Assembly: GCA_963787345.1 (NCBI GenBank)
Contig: CAWBCW010000011.1
Span: 310,001 to 374,000 of the forward strand
Direction of reading: 5' to 3'
Origin: Bacillus_BD sp963787345
GTDB taxonomy: Bacteria > Bacillota > Bacilli > Bacillales > Cytobacillaceae
DNA length: 64,000 nt
Part shown: in pieces, positions 17,549-26,405 of the stretch
Position numbering within the stretch: the stretch's first letter is position 1
Layout of the letters: every line of letters starts with the position of its first letter
Translations under genes and position numbers: made by a program
The notes under the pieces: generated by a model
The model's database searches: none
Seen by the model: only the letters and a program-made list of their open reading frames with translations
What the model was told of the DNA's origin: nothing

Positions 17549-18655
17549 TTGAAAGGCCAAGTATTTGTGATTGGTTTAGGCCTGATTGGCGGTTCTCTCG
17601 CATTGTGTATTAAAGGTGAGCATAGAGACTGCCGAATTACAGGCTATGATATTAACGCTGAGCAGGGGAAAGTTGCAAAAATGCTAGGTGTCGTGGACCA
17701 ATTGGTAGAGCACATCGCAGACGGTGCAAAAAACGCTGATTTGATCTTGATTACAACGCCAGTAAGAGTAACAGAACAAATTATTGATCTGCTCAATGAA
17801 ATTCCGTTAAAAGAGAATGTAATAATTACGGATGCTGGAAGTACAAAAGGTGAAGTCGTCAAAAAGGCCGAGAAATTAAATTTACGAGGCATTACCTTTA
17901 TTGGCGGACATCCGATGGCAGGTTCTCATAAAAGTGGGGTTTCAGCAGCTCGTGCAATTCTTTTTGAGAATGGCTTCTATTTATTGACACCTAGTCAACA
18001 TATAGAAGAAGAAAAGGTGAATGAATTAAAAGAATGGTTGAAGGGAACGAAGGCGAAATTCCTTATTGTCACTCCGAAAGAGCATGATTATCTAACAGGA
18101 GTGATTAGCCATTTTCCTCATATTATTGCGGCTTCCCTTGTTCATCAAGCAGAAGAAACGAGTAGGGAGCAAAGTTTAATTCCTCGTTTGGCAGCGGGGG
18201 GATTTCGGGATATTACGAGGATTGCCTCAAGTAGCCCTTCTATGTGGAGAGATATTCTCTTGCATAATAAATCGACTTTATTGGAGTTATTAGAACGATG
18301 GCAAAAGGAAATGGAAACCGTTGCTACGATTATAAAAAATGAAGATGAACAAAAAATTTATCAATACTTTGCAAAGGCTAAAAAGTTTAGAGATGAGCTA
18401 CCTCAGCAGCAAAAGGGAGCAATCCCGGCATTTTATGATTTATTTGTAGATGTGCCTGATTATCCAGGGGTTGTTTCTGAGGTAACGGGTTATTTGGCGA
18501 AAGAAGAAATTAGTATTACAAATATCCAAATTAGAGAAACTAGAGAATACATCATTGGTGTCTTGGTCATTAGTTTTCAAACGGAAGATGATCGTACCCG
18601 TGCAAAAAAATGTATTGAGCATTATACAAATTTTGAAACATCCTTTGGACCGTAA
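17549..18655 (+). CDS. tyrA: Prephenate dehydrogenase
   Basis: NAD-dependent oxidative decarboxylation of prephenate to 4-hydroxyphenylpyruvate for tyrosine. The Rossmann motif GLGLIGGS is near residues 9-16. The catalytic region GGHPMAGSHKSG and the arginine-rich GGFRDITRIASSSP are present. A C-terminal ACT domain (from about residue 300; VDVPDYPGVVSEV) suggests tyrosine feedback. The TTG at 17549 is preferred because AAAGGTGG lies eight bases before it; a GTG at 17537 is inside that site. About 368 residues. Confidence 0.94.
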   Translation: MKGQVFVIGLGLIGGSLALCIKGEHRDCRITGYDINAEQGKVAKMLGVVDQLVEHIADGAKNADLILITTPVRVTEQIIDLLNEIPLKENVIITDAGSTKGEVVKKAEKLNLRGITFIGGHPMAGSHKSGVSAARAILFENGFYLLTPSQHIEEEKVNELKEWLKGTKAKFLIVTPKEHDYLTGVISHFPHIIAASLVHQAEETSREQSLIPRLAAGGFRDITRIASSSPSMWRDILLHNKSTLLELLERWQKEMETVATIIKNEDEQKIYQYFAKAKKFRDELPQQQKGAIPAFYDLFVDVPDYPGVVSEVTGYLAKEEISITNIQIRETREYIIGVLVISFQTEDDRTRAKKCIEHYTNFETSFGP

Positions 18656-18683
18656 GCTGCTGATACTAAGGAAGGTGGAATAT

Positions 18684-19982
18684 ATGGGTACTTATGTCTT
18701 GAAATATCATCAACATTCCTTAACAGGAGAAATTACCGTACCAGGTGATAAATCGATCTCTCACAGGTCTGTCATGTTTGGTGCGATTGCAGAAGGGGAT
18801 ACAACCGTAACTGGCTTTTTGTTGGGAGATGATTGTTTAAATACGGTTTCATGCTTTCGACAAATGGGTATTGAGATCGAACAGACTGGTGAGAAGTTAA
18901 TTATTCATGGAAAAGGTCTTAACGGATTAAAAGAACCAAAAGAAGTTTTAGATGTAGGTAATTCAGGAACGACAATTCGCTTGCTCATGGGAATTTTAGC
19001 TGGTTGTGATTTTCATAGTACCGTAATTGGAGATGAATCGATCGGGAAGCGTCCGATGACAAGGGTAACGAAACCACTGAGTGAGATGGGGGCACGTATT
19101 GAGGGCCGACAAAATGGTGAATTTACGCCCTTGTCGATACGAGGTGGACAAATTAAAGGAATTACTTATCATCCACCTGTAGCAAGTGCACAAATAAAAT
19201 CTTCCATTCTTTTAGCAGGATTGCAGGCAGAAGGTAAAACGACTGTCATTGAGCCTGAAAAGTCAAGAGATCATACCGAGCGAATGATTCGCCAATTTGG
19301 AGGAGTAGTGGAAGAGGATGGTCTAGCCGTTTCTGTTCAAGGTGGACAGACTTTAACAGGAACAACGATTCACGTTCCAGGTGATATTTCATCGGCAGCG
19401 TTTTTCCTTGTTGCAGGTGCGATTGTGCCAAACAGCTCCATCACATTAAAAAATGTTGGTTTAAATCCGACACGTTCAGGAATTATCGATGTCTTGCAAG
19501 AAATGGGTGCCGACATGACCATTGTCAAGTCAGATAAGAACGATACGGAACCTGTTGGAGACATTACTATTAAAACCTCAAAATTAAAAGGAATCACCAT
19601 TGGTGGTGAGTTGATTCCCCGATTAATTGATGAAATTCCAGTCATTGCCTTGCTTGCATCCCAAGCAGAAGGTGAGACAGTCATCCGGGATGCCCAAGAA
19701 TTAAAGGTGAAGGAAACGAACCGAATTGATACAGTTGTGAATGAATTAACAAAACTAGGTGTAGCGATTAAGGCAACCGAAGACGGAATGATTATTCAAG
19801 GAAATAATATGTTAACAGGTGGAACGGTTTCAAGTTATGGAGATCATCGTATCGGGATGATGCTTGCTATTGCCGCGTTAATTTGTGAAAAAGAAGTATT
19901 TCTTGAAGGAAAAGAAGCAATTTCGATTTCTTATCCACAATTTTTTAATGATTTAAATCAATTATTAACAACCGAAAAATAA
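18684..19982 (+). CDS. aroA: 3-phosphoshikimate 1-carboxyvinyltransferase (EPSP synthase)
   Basis: Adds enolpyruvate from PEP to shikimate 3-phosphate. Signatures: GDKSISHRSVMFGAIAEG near residue 20, GNSGTTIRLLMGIL, GDESIGKRPMTR, and the C-terminal KVKETNRID and GDHRIGMMLAI. Glycine at the PEP-site GNSGTT matches class II-type enzymes of Gram-positives. The ATG at 18684 follows GGAAGGTGG. Length is 432 residues. Last gene of the supraoperon, closed by a terminator overlapping its stop. Confidence 0.96.
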   Translation: MGTYVLKYHQHSLTGEITVPGDKSISHRSVMFGAIAEGDTTVTGFLLGDDCLNTVSCFRQMGIEIEQTGEKLIIHGKGLNGLKEPKEVLDVGNSGTTIRLLMGILAGCDFHSTVIGDESIGKRPMTRVTKPLSEMGARIEGRQNGEFTPLSIRGGQIKGITYHPPVASAQIKSSILLAGLQAEGKTTVIEPEKSRDHTERMIRQFGGVVEEDGLAVSVQGGQTLTGTTIHVPGDISSAAFFLVAGAIVPNSSITLKNVGLNPTRSGIIDVLQEMGADMTIVKSDKNDTEPVGDITIKTSKLKGITIGGELIPRLIDEIPVIALLASQAEGETVIRDAQELKVKETNRIDTVVNELTKLGVAIKATEDGMIIQGNNMLTGGTVSSYGDHRIGMMLAIAALICEKEVFLEGKEAISISYPQFFNDLNQLLTTEK

Positions 19983-20010
19983 AACTGCAAGTATTGCAGT
20001 TTTATTTTTT
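19981..20010 (+). terminator. Intrinsic terminator after aroA
   Basis: AAAACTGCA pairs with TGCAGTTTT around AGTAT, followed by a T-rich run; it closes the aro supraoperon. Confidence 0.85.
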
Positions 20011-20028
20011 TTGATTGTATCAAGTTTT

Positions 20029-20037
20029 TGTTATAAT
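20029..20037 (+). promoter_or_regulatory. Extended -10 promoter of ypiA
   Basis: TGTTATAAT is a consensus extended -10. Upstream TTGATT at 20011-20016 is only 15 bases away, so the -35 is weak. Confidence 0.5.
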
Positions 20038-20123
20038 AGAACATACAATGAAACACCATGAGGGCATGGTGGATAGAGTAGTCCTAGTGATTCATTAGGA
20101 TTATTAAAGAAAGGGTCATAAAT

Positions 20124-21389
20124 ATGGATGTTGTGAATAAAATAATCACACACTTAGAAAATGGGTTATATGAGAGAGCGTTAGAAGAGTATGAAGCTGT
20201 TTTAAATCATGGTTCAAATGAGGCAAAGTTTTTGGTCGCTGAGAGCTTTTATCAATATGGATTTGTTCTTGAAGCTCAGAACTTAATTAAAGAGTTGTTA
20301 AAGGTATATCCGGAAGAAGGGGAGCTAATCGTCTTATTAGCAGAGACATTAATGGAGCAAGGGAATGAAGAAGAGGCTGTATTAGAATTGGAAAAAATCA
20401 GCTTTGACGATCCAAGTTATCCTGAATCCCTATTGCTCCTAGCTGACCTTTATCAAATGGAAGGGCTCTATGAAGTAAGTGAGCAAAAGCTGCTCAAAGC
20501 AAAAGAGCTTTTGCCGAATGAGAGAATCATTGATTTTGCATTAGGAGAACTCTACTCGGAAGAGGGAAAATTCATCGAGGCAATTCGATGTTATGAAAAG
20601 GTTCTCCAAACGTTAGAAGAGGTTGCAGGAGTCAATATCAACCAAAGAATAGCTGATGCCATGAGTGCAGGTGGAGCTTTTGAAGAAGCATTAGGTTATT
20701 ATGAAAAAGCTTTAAAAGGAAAAGTTGAACTTAATACATTATTTAATTATGGATTTACGGCCTTACAAGCAGGGTTTAACGGAAAAGCAATTGAAAAGTT
20801 CCAGCAGCTGAAAGAGTTGGACCCAGAATATTATTCGTTATATAGCAACTTAGCCCGTGCCTATGAACGTGAAGAGAATCCTGAGAAGGGTTATCAAATA
20901 TTACAAGAAGGAATCAAGTATGATGAATTCAATAAGGACCTGTATTTATATGCAGGGAAGTTAGCTCTAAAAACGGGACATGAAGAAGAGGCAGAACAAA
21001 TGTTTAGAGAAGCTCTTGCGTTAGATCCGGAATTAACGGAGGCAGCCTTAATCTTGAATAAGTTATTTATTCATCAAGAACGATTTGAGGATACTTTAGA
21101 AATTATCAACATCGTGGGCGTAGAGGAGGATCCCCAATTTCTTTGGGATAGAGCAATAGCTTATCAACAAATGGAAGAATATTCACAGGCATTAAATAGC
21201 TATGAAAGCGCATATACTTTTTTTAAAGATTCCTCAGACTTTTTAATCGATTATGGATATTTTTTAATGGAGGAAGGGAATCGAAAGAAGGCCGTCGAAG
21301 TTTTTAGTAAGCTAATAAAAATGGAACCTAGTAATGAAGAGTTTTTAGATGTTTGGCAAAGACTTTCAGAAGATATCGACCATCTATAA
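20124..21389 (+). CDS. ypiA: TPR-repeat protein YpiA
   Basis: A 421-residue cytoplasmic protein made of about ten tetratricopeptide repeats, with typical units such as EAIRCYEKVLQTL and EEALGYYEKALKG. TPR arrays are protein-binding scaffolds. Size and position (after aroA, before ypiB) match B. subtilis YpiA. The ATG follows AAAGAAAGGGTC. The ypiA-ypiB gap is about 90 bases with no terminator, so the two may be cotranscribed. No enzymatic motif seen. Confidence 0.85.
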   Translation: MDVVNKIITHLENGLYERALEEYEAVLNHGSNEAKFLVAESFYQYGFVLEAQNLIKELLKVYPEEGELIVLLAETLMEQGNEEEAVLELEKISFDDPSYPESLLLLADLYQMEGLYEVSEQKLLKAKELLPNERIIDFALGELYSEEGKFIEAIRCYEKVLQTLEEVAGVNINQRIADAMSAGGAFEEALGYYEKALKGKVELNTLFNYGFTALQAGFNGKAIEKFQQLKELDPEYYSLYSNLARAYEREENPEKGYQILQEGIKYDEFNKDLYLYAGKLALKTGHEEEAEQMFREALALDPELTEAALILNKLFIHQERFEDTLEIINIVGVEEDPQFLWDRAIAYQQMEEYSQALNSYESAYTFFKDSSDFLIDYGYFLMEEGNRKKAVEVFSKLIKMEPSNEEFLDVWQRLSEDIDHL

Positions 21390-21482
21390 GTAATAATTTT
21401 ATTACTTCTTTAATAATAATAATGCTAAATTGTTAAAAGTTAGTTCAAAATACTTGCTAATTAGCAGAGGAGGGTATTATAT

Positions 21483-22028
21483 ATGACTGCCCCTGTTTCT
21501 GTCAATGAGAAAAAAGATTTTATTCGTTGGTTTCTAAATCATTATCAATTGAAAAGACGAGAATGTGTGTGGATTTTGAATTACTTAATGAGCCATGATC
21601 AGTTAATGGAAAAAGTTCATTTTGTTGAGCAAGCCCAATATTGTCCAAGAGGAATTATTATGTCTGCCCATTGTGTAGATGAAGTACCTTTTCGTTTTTA
21701 CAAGGAGAATGTAATGACAACAGATGCGGAAAAATCCTTTCATGATATTCGTTTAAATAGGGATGAGGATATATACATTCAATTGAACTTCCGTGCTGCT
21801 TATAAGGCCCCCCAATTTGCGGCTGTACTTGAAGAGAATCCATTCATGCCAATGAATCTCCAAATTAGTGACAAAGAGAAGCAAATGGCAGAGGAATTTT
21901 TACTTAATAGTATTGAAAGGTTCCAAAAAGATAAGCTTCTCAAACAAATTGATGAGGCTTTAGATCATAAGGACCAAGAGACTTTTATTCGTTTGACTGC
22001 GCAATTAAATGAACTTATAGATGCTTAG
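21483..22028 (+). CDS. ypiB: ReoY-type proteolysis factor YpiB (UPF0302)
   Basis: A 181-residue protein of the YpiB/UPF0302 family, starting near VNEKKDFIRWFLNHYQLKRR. In Listeria the homologue ReoY works with ReoM and ClpCP to control degradation of MurA, and so peptidoglycan synthesis. That role is from the literature as I recall it, not visible here. The ATG follows GAGGAGGGTATTATAT. It is closed by a terminator immediately after its stop. Confidence 0.85.
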   Translation: MTAPVSVNEKKDFIRWFLNHYQLKRRECVWILNYLMSHDQLMEKVHFVEQAQYCPRGIIMSAHCVDEVPFRFYKENVMTTDAEKSFHDIRLNRDEDIYIQLNFRAAYKAPQFAAVLEENPFMPMNLQISDKEKQMAEEFLLNSIERFQKDKLLKQIDEALDHKDQETFIRLTAQLNELIDA

Positions 22029-22059
22029 ATGACCTGTACGCTGACAGGTCTATTTTTTT
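22029..22059 (+). terminator. Intrinsic terminator after ypiB
   Basis: GACCTGT pairs with ACAGGTC around ACGCTG, followed by TATTTTTTT. Confidence 0.85.
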
Positions 22060-22088
22060 GAACAAAAATCGAAAACAGTCCGGTTTAA

Positions 22089-22116
22089 TTGTTTTTTATT
22101 AAAAATATGTTAGAAT
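22089..22116 (+). promoter_or_regulatory. SigA-type promoter of ypiF
   Basis: TTGTTT at 22089-22094, a 16-base spacer and TAGAAT at 22111-22116 with TG upstream of the -10. Confidence 0.5.
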
Positions 22117-22146
22117 ATATAGAAAATACAGAAAAGGGGAAAACCG

Positions 22147-22617
22147 GTGAAATGGACAAGCGAAGATATGAATATGCTTTTGGAGGTAAAAGAATATATT
22201 GATACGGTAATTCTCCCTTTATATCCGATTTCCTTTGAAGTCAACATGGAAAGCACAGTAGAAATGTCAGAGTTTATTTCACTATTAACGATTCCGATTG
22301 AGAAACAGTATAAAGGTAGATTATTGTTGCTGCCAGGATTTACTTATTTAAAGTCAGAAGAGGAAGATCCCCCCATTCAAACTCTATTAAAATGGGAAGA
22401 TGCCTTGATAAATAGCGGGTTTAAACACATCGTTTATTTAACTGCTGATCGTGACTGGAGTAAGTATGAACTGAACTTGAATGGTTCATTGATCACCATT
22501 TCAATAGATTTAATAGATGGATCCACTGTAAAATATCGGAATACTATCTTAGAAGATGAAGGGAAACAAATCCAATTATTATTGAAATCAAGATGGCAAA
22601 AAAGCACCCCATCGTGA
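22147..22617 (+). CDS. ypiF: DUF2487 protein YpiF
   Basis: A 156-residue soluble protein with no membrane segment or known catalytic motif. It begins MKWTSEDMNMLLEVKEYIDT and has a basic C-terminus. Length and the slot directly before qcrA match YpiF of B. subtilis. The GTG start at 22147 follows AAAAGGGGAAAACCG. Function unknown; position beside the bc complex genes does not prove a link, since qcrA has its own promoter. Confidence 0.8.
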   Translation: MKWTSEDMNMLLEVKEYIDTVILPLYPISFEVNMESTVEMSEFISLLTIPIEKQYKGRLLLLPGFTYLKSEEEDPPIQTLLKWEDALINSGFKHIVYLTADRDWSKYELNLNGSLITISIDLIDGSTVKYRNTILEDEGKQIQLLLKSRWQKSTPS

Positions 22618-22645
22618 TTATTATTTCTATAATTTTCTGATTTTA

Positions 22646-22674
22646 TTGACCTTACTGAAATATTGATATATCAT
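22646..22674 (+). promoter_or_regulatory. SigA-type promoter of qcrABC
   Basis: TTGACC at 22646-22651, a 17-base spacer and TATCAT at 22669-22674, about 60 bases before the qcrA start. Confidence 0.6.
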
Positions 22675-22736
22675 TAAAAATGTCATAGTAAGAAAATTTT
22701 GTTAATTTTAAACAATAGTTTTAGGGGGGGAGATGT

Positions 22737-23237
22737 ATGAGCAAAAAACGTGTCTCTAGACGTCAATTTCTAAATTATACGTTAACAGGTGTAGGGGGAT
22801 TTATGGCTGCTGGTATCCTCATGCCAATGGTTCGTTTTGCTGTTGATCCAGTCTTACAAAATGCTGGAAGTAGCGATTTTATCCCAACACCACAAAAGGT
22901 AAGTGAGATTACGGATGTACCAACACGTGTCGACTTTTCTTTTGAGCAGACGGATGCTTGGTATGAGTCAGAAGTGTCCAATTCAGCATGGGTTTATAAG
23001 GATGAAGATGGAGAGATTGTAGCCCTTTCTCCAGTTTGTAAGCATTTAGGGTGTACGGTTGACTGGAATACAGATAAAGCCAATCACTTTTATTGTCCAT
23101 GTCATGGCGGGCTTTATACAAAAGATGGAGATAATGTAAAGGGAACACCACCTATCGCTCCACTGGATGTTTATCCAATTCAAGAAAAAGATGGATATCT
23201 CTACGTAGGTAAAGCAGAACCACGAGGGGGTGCTTAA
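22737..23237 (+). CDS. qcrA: Menaquinol:cytochrome c reductase, Rieske iron-sulfur subunit
   Basis: Rieske [2Fe-2S] subunit of the b6c-type complex. The N-terminal RRQFLNYTLTGVGG resembles a twin-arginine-type anchor, followed by a membrane helix. Cluster ligands Cys101 and His103 lie in CKHLGC, and Cys120 and His123 in CPCHGG; Cys106 and Cys122 form the expected disulfide. Length is 166 residues. The ATG follows a run of seven G. qcrB starts two bases after its stop. Confidence 0.96.
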   Translation: MSKKRVSRRQFLNYTLTGVGGFMAAGILMPMVRFAVDPVLQNAGSSDFIPTPQKVSEITDVPTRVDFSFEQTDAWYESEVSNSAWVYKDEDGEIVALSPVCKHLGCTVDWNTDKANHFYCPCHGGLYTKDGDNVKGTPPIAPLDVYPIQEKDGYLYVGKAEPRGGA

Positions 23238-23239
23238 AC

Positions 23240-23914
23240 ATGTTAAATAAGATTTATGATTGGGTTGATGATCGTTTAGATATTACTCCATTATGGAGAG
23301 ATATTGCCGATCATGAGGTTCCAGAGCACGTTAACCCAGCACACCATTTTTCTGCATTTGTTTATTGCTTTGGAGGACTTACTTTCTTTATTACAGTTAT
23401 CCAAATTCTATCAGGTATGTTTTTAACGATGTATTATGTACCAGATATTAAAAATGCTTGGGAATCTGTTTATTATTTGCAAAATGAAGTTGCATTTGGA
23501 CAAATTGTCCGCGGGATGCATCACTGGGGAGCAAGCTTAGTTATTGTCATGATGTTTTTACATACATTGCGTGTATTTTTCCAGGGTGCTTATAAAAAAC
23601 CGCGGGAATTAAATTGGATTGTTGGTGTTTTAATCTTTTTTGTCATGCTGGGATTAGGGTTAACAGGATATTTACTTCCTTGGGATATGAAAGCGTTGTT
23701 TGCCACAAAGGTTACCATTCAAATTGTTGAATCGGTTCCATTTATAGGAGAATATTTAAAAATATTGTTAGCAGGTAGCTCTGATATTGTTGGGGCACAA
23801 ACGATTACTCGCTTCTTTGCGATTCATGTATTCTTCTTGCCGGCAGCATTATTTGGGTTAATGGCTGCTCACTTCATAATGATTCGAAAACAAGGTATTT
23901 CTGGACCTTTATAA
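23240..23914 (+). CDS. qcrB: Menaquinol:cytochrome c reductase, cytochrome b subunit
   Basis: Cytochrome b6-like membrane subunit with four helices and four histidines for two b hemes (MHHWGAS, LHTLRVFF, then the second pair in RFFAIHVFFLPA and MAAHF). Length is 224 residues, the short b6 form; the subunit IV part is on qcrC. The ATG at 23240 follows CGAGGGGGTGC, and qcrA and qcrB are almost contiguous. Confidence 0.96.
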   Translation: MLNKIYDWVDDRLDITPLWRDIADHEVPEHVNPAHHFSAFVYCFGGLTFFITVIQILSGMFLTMYYVPDIKNAWESVYYLQNEVAFGQIVRGMHHWGASLVIVMMFLHTLRVFFQGAYKKPRELNWIVGVLIFFVMLGLGLTGYLLPWDMKALFATKVTIQIVESVPFIGEYLKILLAGSSDIVGAQTITRFFAIHVFFLPAALFGLMAAHFIMIRKQGISGPL

Positions 23915-23964
23915 TAGTATGAAAATATGAATCTATTGATCTTCTAAAGGGAGGGAGAAAATTC

Positions 23965-24738
23965 ATGCATCGCGGAAAAGGGATGAAATTTGTAGGCGAT
24001 TCACGAGTGCCCGAAAACAAAAAACCGAATATTCCAAAAGACTATTCGGAATACCCCGGGAAAACAGAAGCGTTTTGGCCTAACTATTTGCTGAAAGAAT
24101 GGATGGTTGGTGCTGTTTTTCTAATTGGCTTTTTATGTTTAACAGTTGCCCATCCATCTCCACTAGAAAAAATAGCAGATCCGAGTGATACGGCCTATAT
24201 ACCTATGCCTGACTGGTATTTCTTATTCTTATATCAATTATTAAAATATACTTATGCGTCAGGTCCTTACAATGTGGTCGGAGCCTTAGTCATTCCAGGC
24301 TTGGCATTTGGGGCTCTCCTGCTTGCCCCATTTATTGATCGTGGACCTGAAAGAAAACCGACGAAAAGACCGTTGGCAACTGGGTTTATGCTATTAGCGG
24401 TTGCCGGTATTACGTATTTGACTTGGGAAGCTGTTGACAATCATGATTGGGAGGCTGCGGCAGAACAAGGGAAGATTGGGGCAGAAGTAGATATTGATAC
24501 CTCAGCTGAAGGTTATCAGATCTTTGAAACAAATGGCTGTATAAGCTGTCATGGAAATCAACTTGAAGGTACTGCAGCCGCACCGCCATTAGTTGATACA
24601 GGACTTACTCCAGAGGAAATTGCAGATATTGCCGTAAACGGTACAGAAAGTGGAAAAATGCCAGCAGGGTTATTTAATGGAACAGATGAAGAACTTGCGA
24701 AAATGTCTGAATTTATATCAAGTATTGAAAGTGAATAA
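23965..24738 (+). CDS. qcrC: Menaquinol:cytochrome b/c subunit (subunit IV fused to cytochrome c)
   Basis: Fusion typical of Bacillaceae. The N-terminal part has three membrane helices related to subunit IV (PMPDWYFLFLYQLLKYTY is the quinol-site region). The C-terminal cytochrome c domain has heme site CISCH at residues 192-196 and a Met in GKMPAG as likely axial ligand. Length is 257 residues. The ATG follows AAAGGGAGGGAGAAAAT. Closed by a terminator about ten bases after the stop. Confidence 0.96.
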   Translation: MHRGKGMKFVGDSRVPENKKPNIPKDYSEYPGKTEAFWPNYLLKEWMVGAVFLIGFLCLTVAHPSPLEKIADPSDTAYIPMPDWYFLFLYQLLKYTYASGPYNVVGALVIPGLAFGALLLAPFIDRGPERKPTKRPLATGFMLLAVAGITYLTWEAVDNHDWEAAAEQGKIGAEVDIDTSAEGYQIFETNGCISCHGNQLEGTAAAPPLVDTGLTPEEIADIAVNGTESGKMPAGLFNGTDEELAKMSEFISSIESE

Positions 24739-24745
24739 TTAGTTG

Positions 24746-24782
24746 AGAAGCTGACTTTGAGTTCGGCTTCTTTCTTTTTTTC
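24746..24782 (+). terminator. Intrinsic terminator after qcrABC
   Basis: AGAAGC at 24746-24751 pairs with GCTTCT at 24767-24772, with imperfect inner pairing, followed by TTCTTTTTTT. Confidence 0.65.
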
Positions 24783-24840
24783 ATCCCCTATATGTTAATA
24801 TAGAAAAGTAATTACTTGGAAAGAGATGAGGAAATTGGCA

Positions 24841-25437
24841 ATGAAACAAATTTATCCCTTGCTAGGAAATCGTTACTTTTTATGGCTCTTATTAATTATT
24901 AACGTGCTTGGAACCATTTATGGTTATGATTGGTATGGTGGGCAGATGGCAGAAACCCCAGCAATCTTTCTTCCATTCGTGCCAGACAGCCCAACGGCAA
25001 GTTTCTTTTTTGTCTTTGTTTTAATCGCCTTTCTACTGGGGAAGAATTGGCCCCTCGTTGAAGCATTAGCGATCGTTACGTTATTTAAATACGGTCTTTG
25101 GGCCGTTGTAATGAACTTGCTTGTTCTCGTAGAAACTGGAGAGCTTGGTTTGTCCGGTTGGATGCTTGTTTTTTCTCATGCGGGAATGGCCATTCAGGGT
25201 CTTTTGTATGCTCCATTTTATCGGTTTAAAGTTTGGCATCTTATAGTGACAGGGATTTGGACATTGCATAATGATGTCATAGACTACGTCTTTTTTATGA
25301 TGCCGAGCTATAGAGTTCTTGATGAATACATCCCGCAAATTGGATACTTCACATTCTGGTTAAGTGTTTGTTCCTTGTTACTAGCGTATTATCTATGTCT
25401 CAGAAACGATCGTTTTCAATTAAAGATTAACAAATAA
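24841..25437 (+). CDS. ypjA: DUF1405 membrane protein YpjA
   Basis: About 198 residues with five to six membrane helices (LLLIINVLGTIYGYDWYGG, FFFVFVLIAFLLG and others). The ATG at 24841 is favoured because GATGAGG lies at a good distance; an ATG at 24826 would abut its own site. It matches the DUF1405 family at the YpjA position after qcrC. Function unknown. Confidence 0.78.
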   Translation: MKQIYPLLGNRYFLWLLLIINVLGTIYGYDWYGGQMAETPAIFLPFVPDSPTASFFFVFVLIAFLLGKNWPLVEALAIVTLFKYGLWAVVMNLLVLVETGELGLSGWMLVFSHAGMAIQGLLYAPFYRFKVWHLIVTGIWTLHNDVIDYVFFMMPSYRVLDEYIPQIGYFTFWLSVCSLLLAYYLCLRNDRFQLKINK

Positions 25438-25525
25438 AATTTGGCAGCAAATTCCCGAGCTGAATTTGCTTGGTCTAACCTTGTTCTTCCCCTCATACAT
25501 TGTTATTAATAGAGGGGGGACAAGC

Positions 25526-26317
25526 ATGAGATCCAAAAAATGGATTGTTTTTTTGACGTTTTTTTTAATGCTGCCAAATCTAGTATTTGCTAATGAGGAA
25601 ATCACGCCGATTCAGCAATTGAATGATTTGTCTGATGAGGCTCTCCAATTAACAAAATCACATAGATATGAGGATGCAAAGGTTCTTTTAGAAGCTTTTT
25701 CTGAAAAGTTTTCATCGGTAACAGTTAAAGAACAGACATTCTCAATGGATGAATTACGAATTGTAACGATTGCTCATAATGAAGCGGTCGAAGCAACGAC
25801 GAATGCGACGATGGATCCTGATGAACGAATTAATACCGTGACGAAATTTAGACTTGTTATTGACGCCATCTCAGGATCGAAAGAGCCATTATGGACGAGG
25901 ATGGAAGAGCCTGTCATGCTCGCATTCGATGATGTAAAAAAAGCAGTAGCCGAAGGGAATAAGCAAGCTTTCCACCATCATTTAGACACCTTTATATCCT
26001 TATATGAAATTATTCATCCTAGTATTAAAGTAGATGTTCCATCTGAAAAAATTCAACAATTGGATACAAGAATCCAATATATCGATCAATACCGAATGGA
26101 TTTCTTATATAAAGAAGAGGCCAAACAAGAACTATTTCAAATAGAATCGGAATTATCGTCTGTTTTTAATAATCTAACAACTGAAGATGAAACAGATCCT
26201 TCTATATGGTGGGTCATTATCTCAACTGGAAGTATCATTATGGCTACTCTCTCTTATGTAGGTTGGAGAAAATATAAAGGAGAAAAAGAAAAAAGTAAGA
26301 ATCCCTCTAGACAATAA
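25526..26317 (+). CDS. ypjB: Sporulation protein YpjB
   Basis: A 263-residue exported, membrane-anchored protein. An N-terminal signal segment (WIVFLTFFLMLPNLVFA) is followed by a charged helical extracellular domain, and a C-terminal membrane helix (WWVIISTGSIIMATLSYVG) precedes a basic tail. The ATG at 25526 is eight bases after AGAGGGGGG; an earlier in-frame start would bypass this site. Annotated in relatives as a sporulation protein; mechanism unknown. Confidence 0.82.
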   Translation: MRSKKWIVFLTFFLMLPNLVFANEEITPIQQLNDLSDEALQLTKSHRYEDAKVLLEAFSEKFSSVTVKEQTFSMDELRIVTIAHNEAVEATTNATMDPDERINTVTKFRLVIDAISGSKEPLWTRMEEPVMLAFDDVKKAVAEGNKQAFHHHLDTFISLYEIIHPSIKVDVPSEKIQQLDTRIQYIDQYRMDFLYKEEAKQELFQIESELSSVFNNLTTEDETDPSIWWVIISTGSIIMATLSYVGWRKYKGEKEKSKNPSRQ

Positions 26318-26405
26318 ATAGACATAGAATTCGGCTATATTATTTGACAGCTGTTATAGAAACCTTCTAAAATAAATATAGCAACGCAAAAGGGAGGGAA
26401 AATGA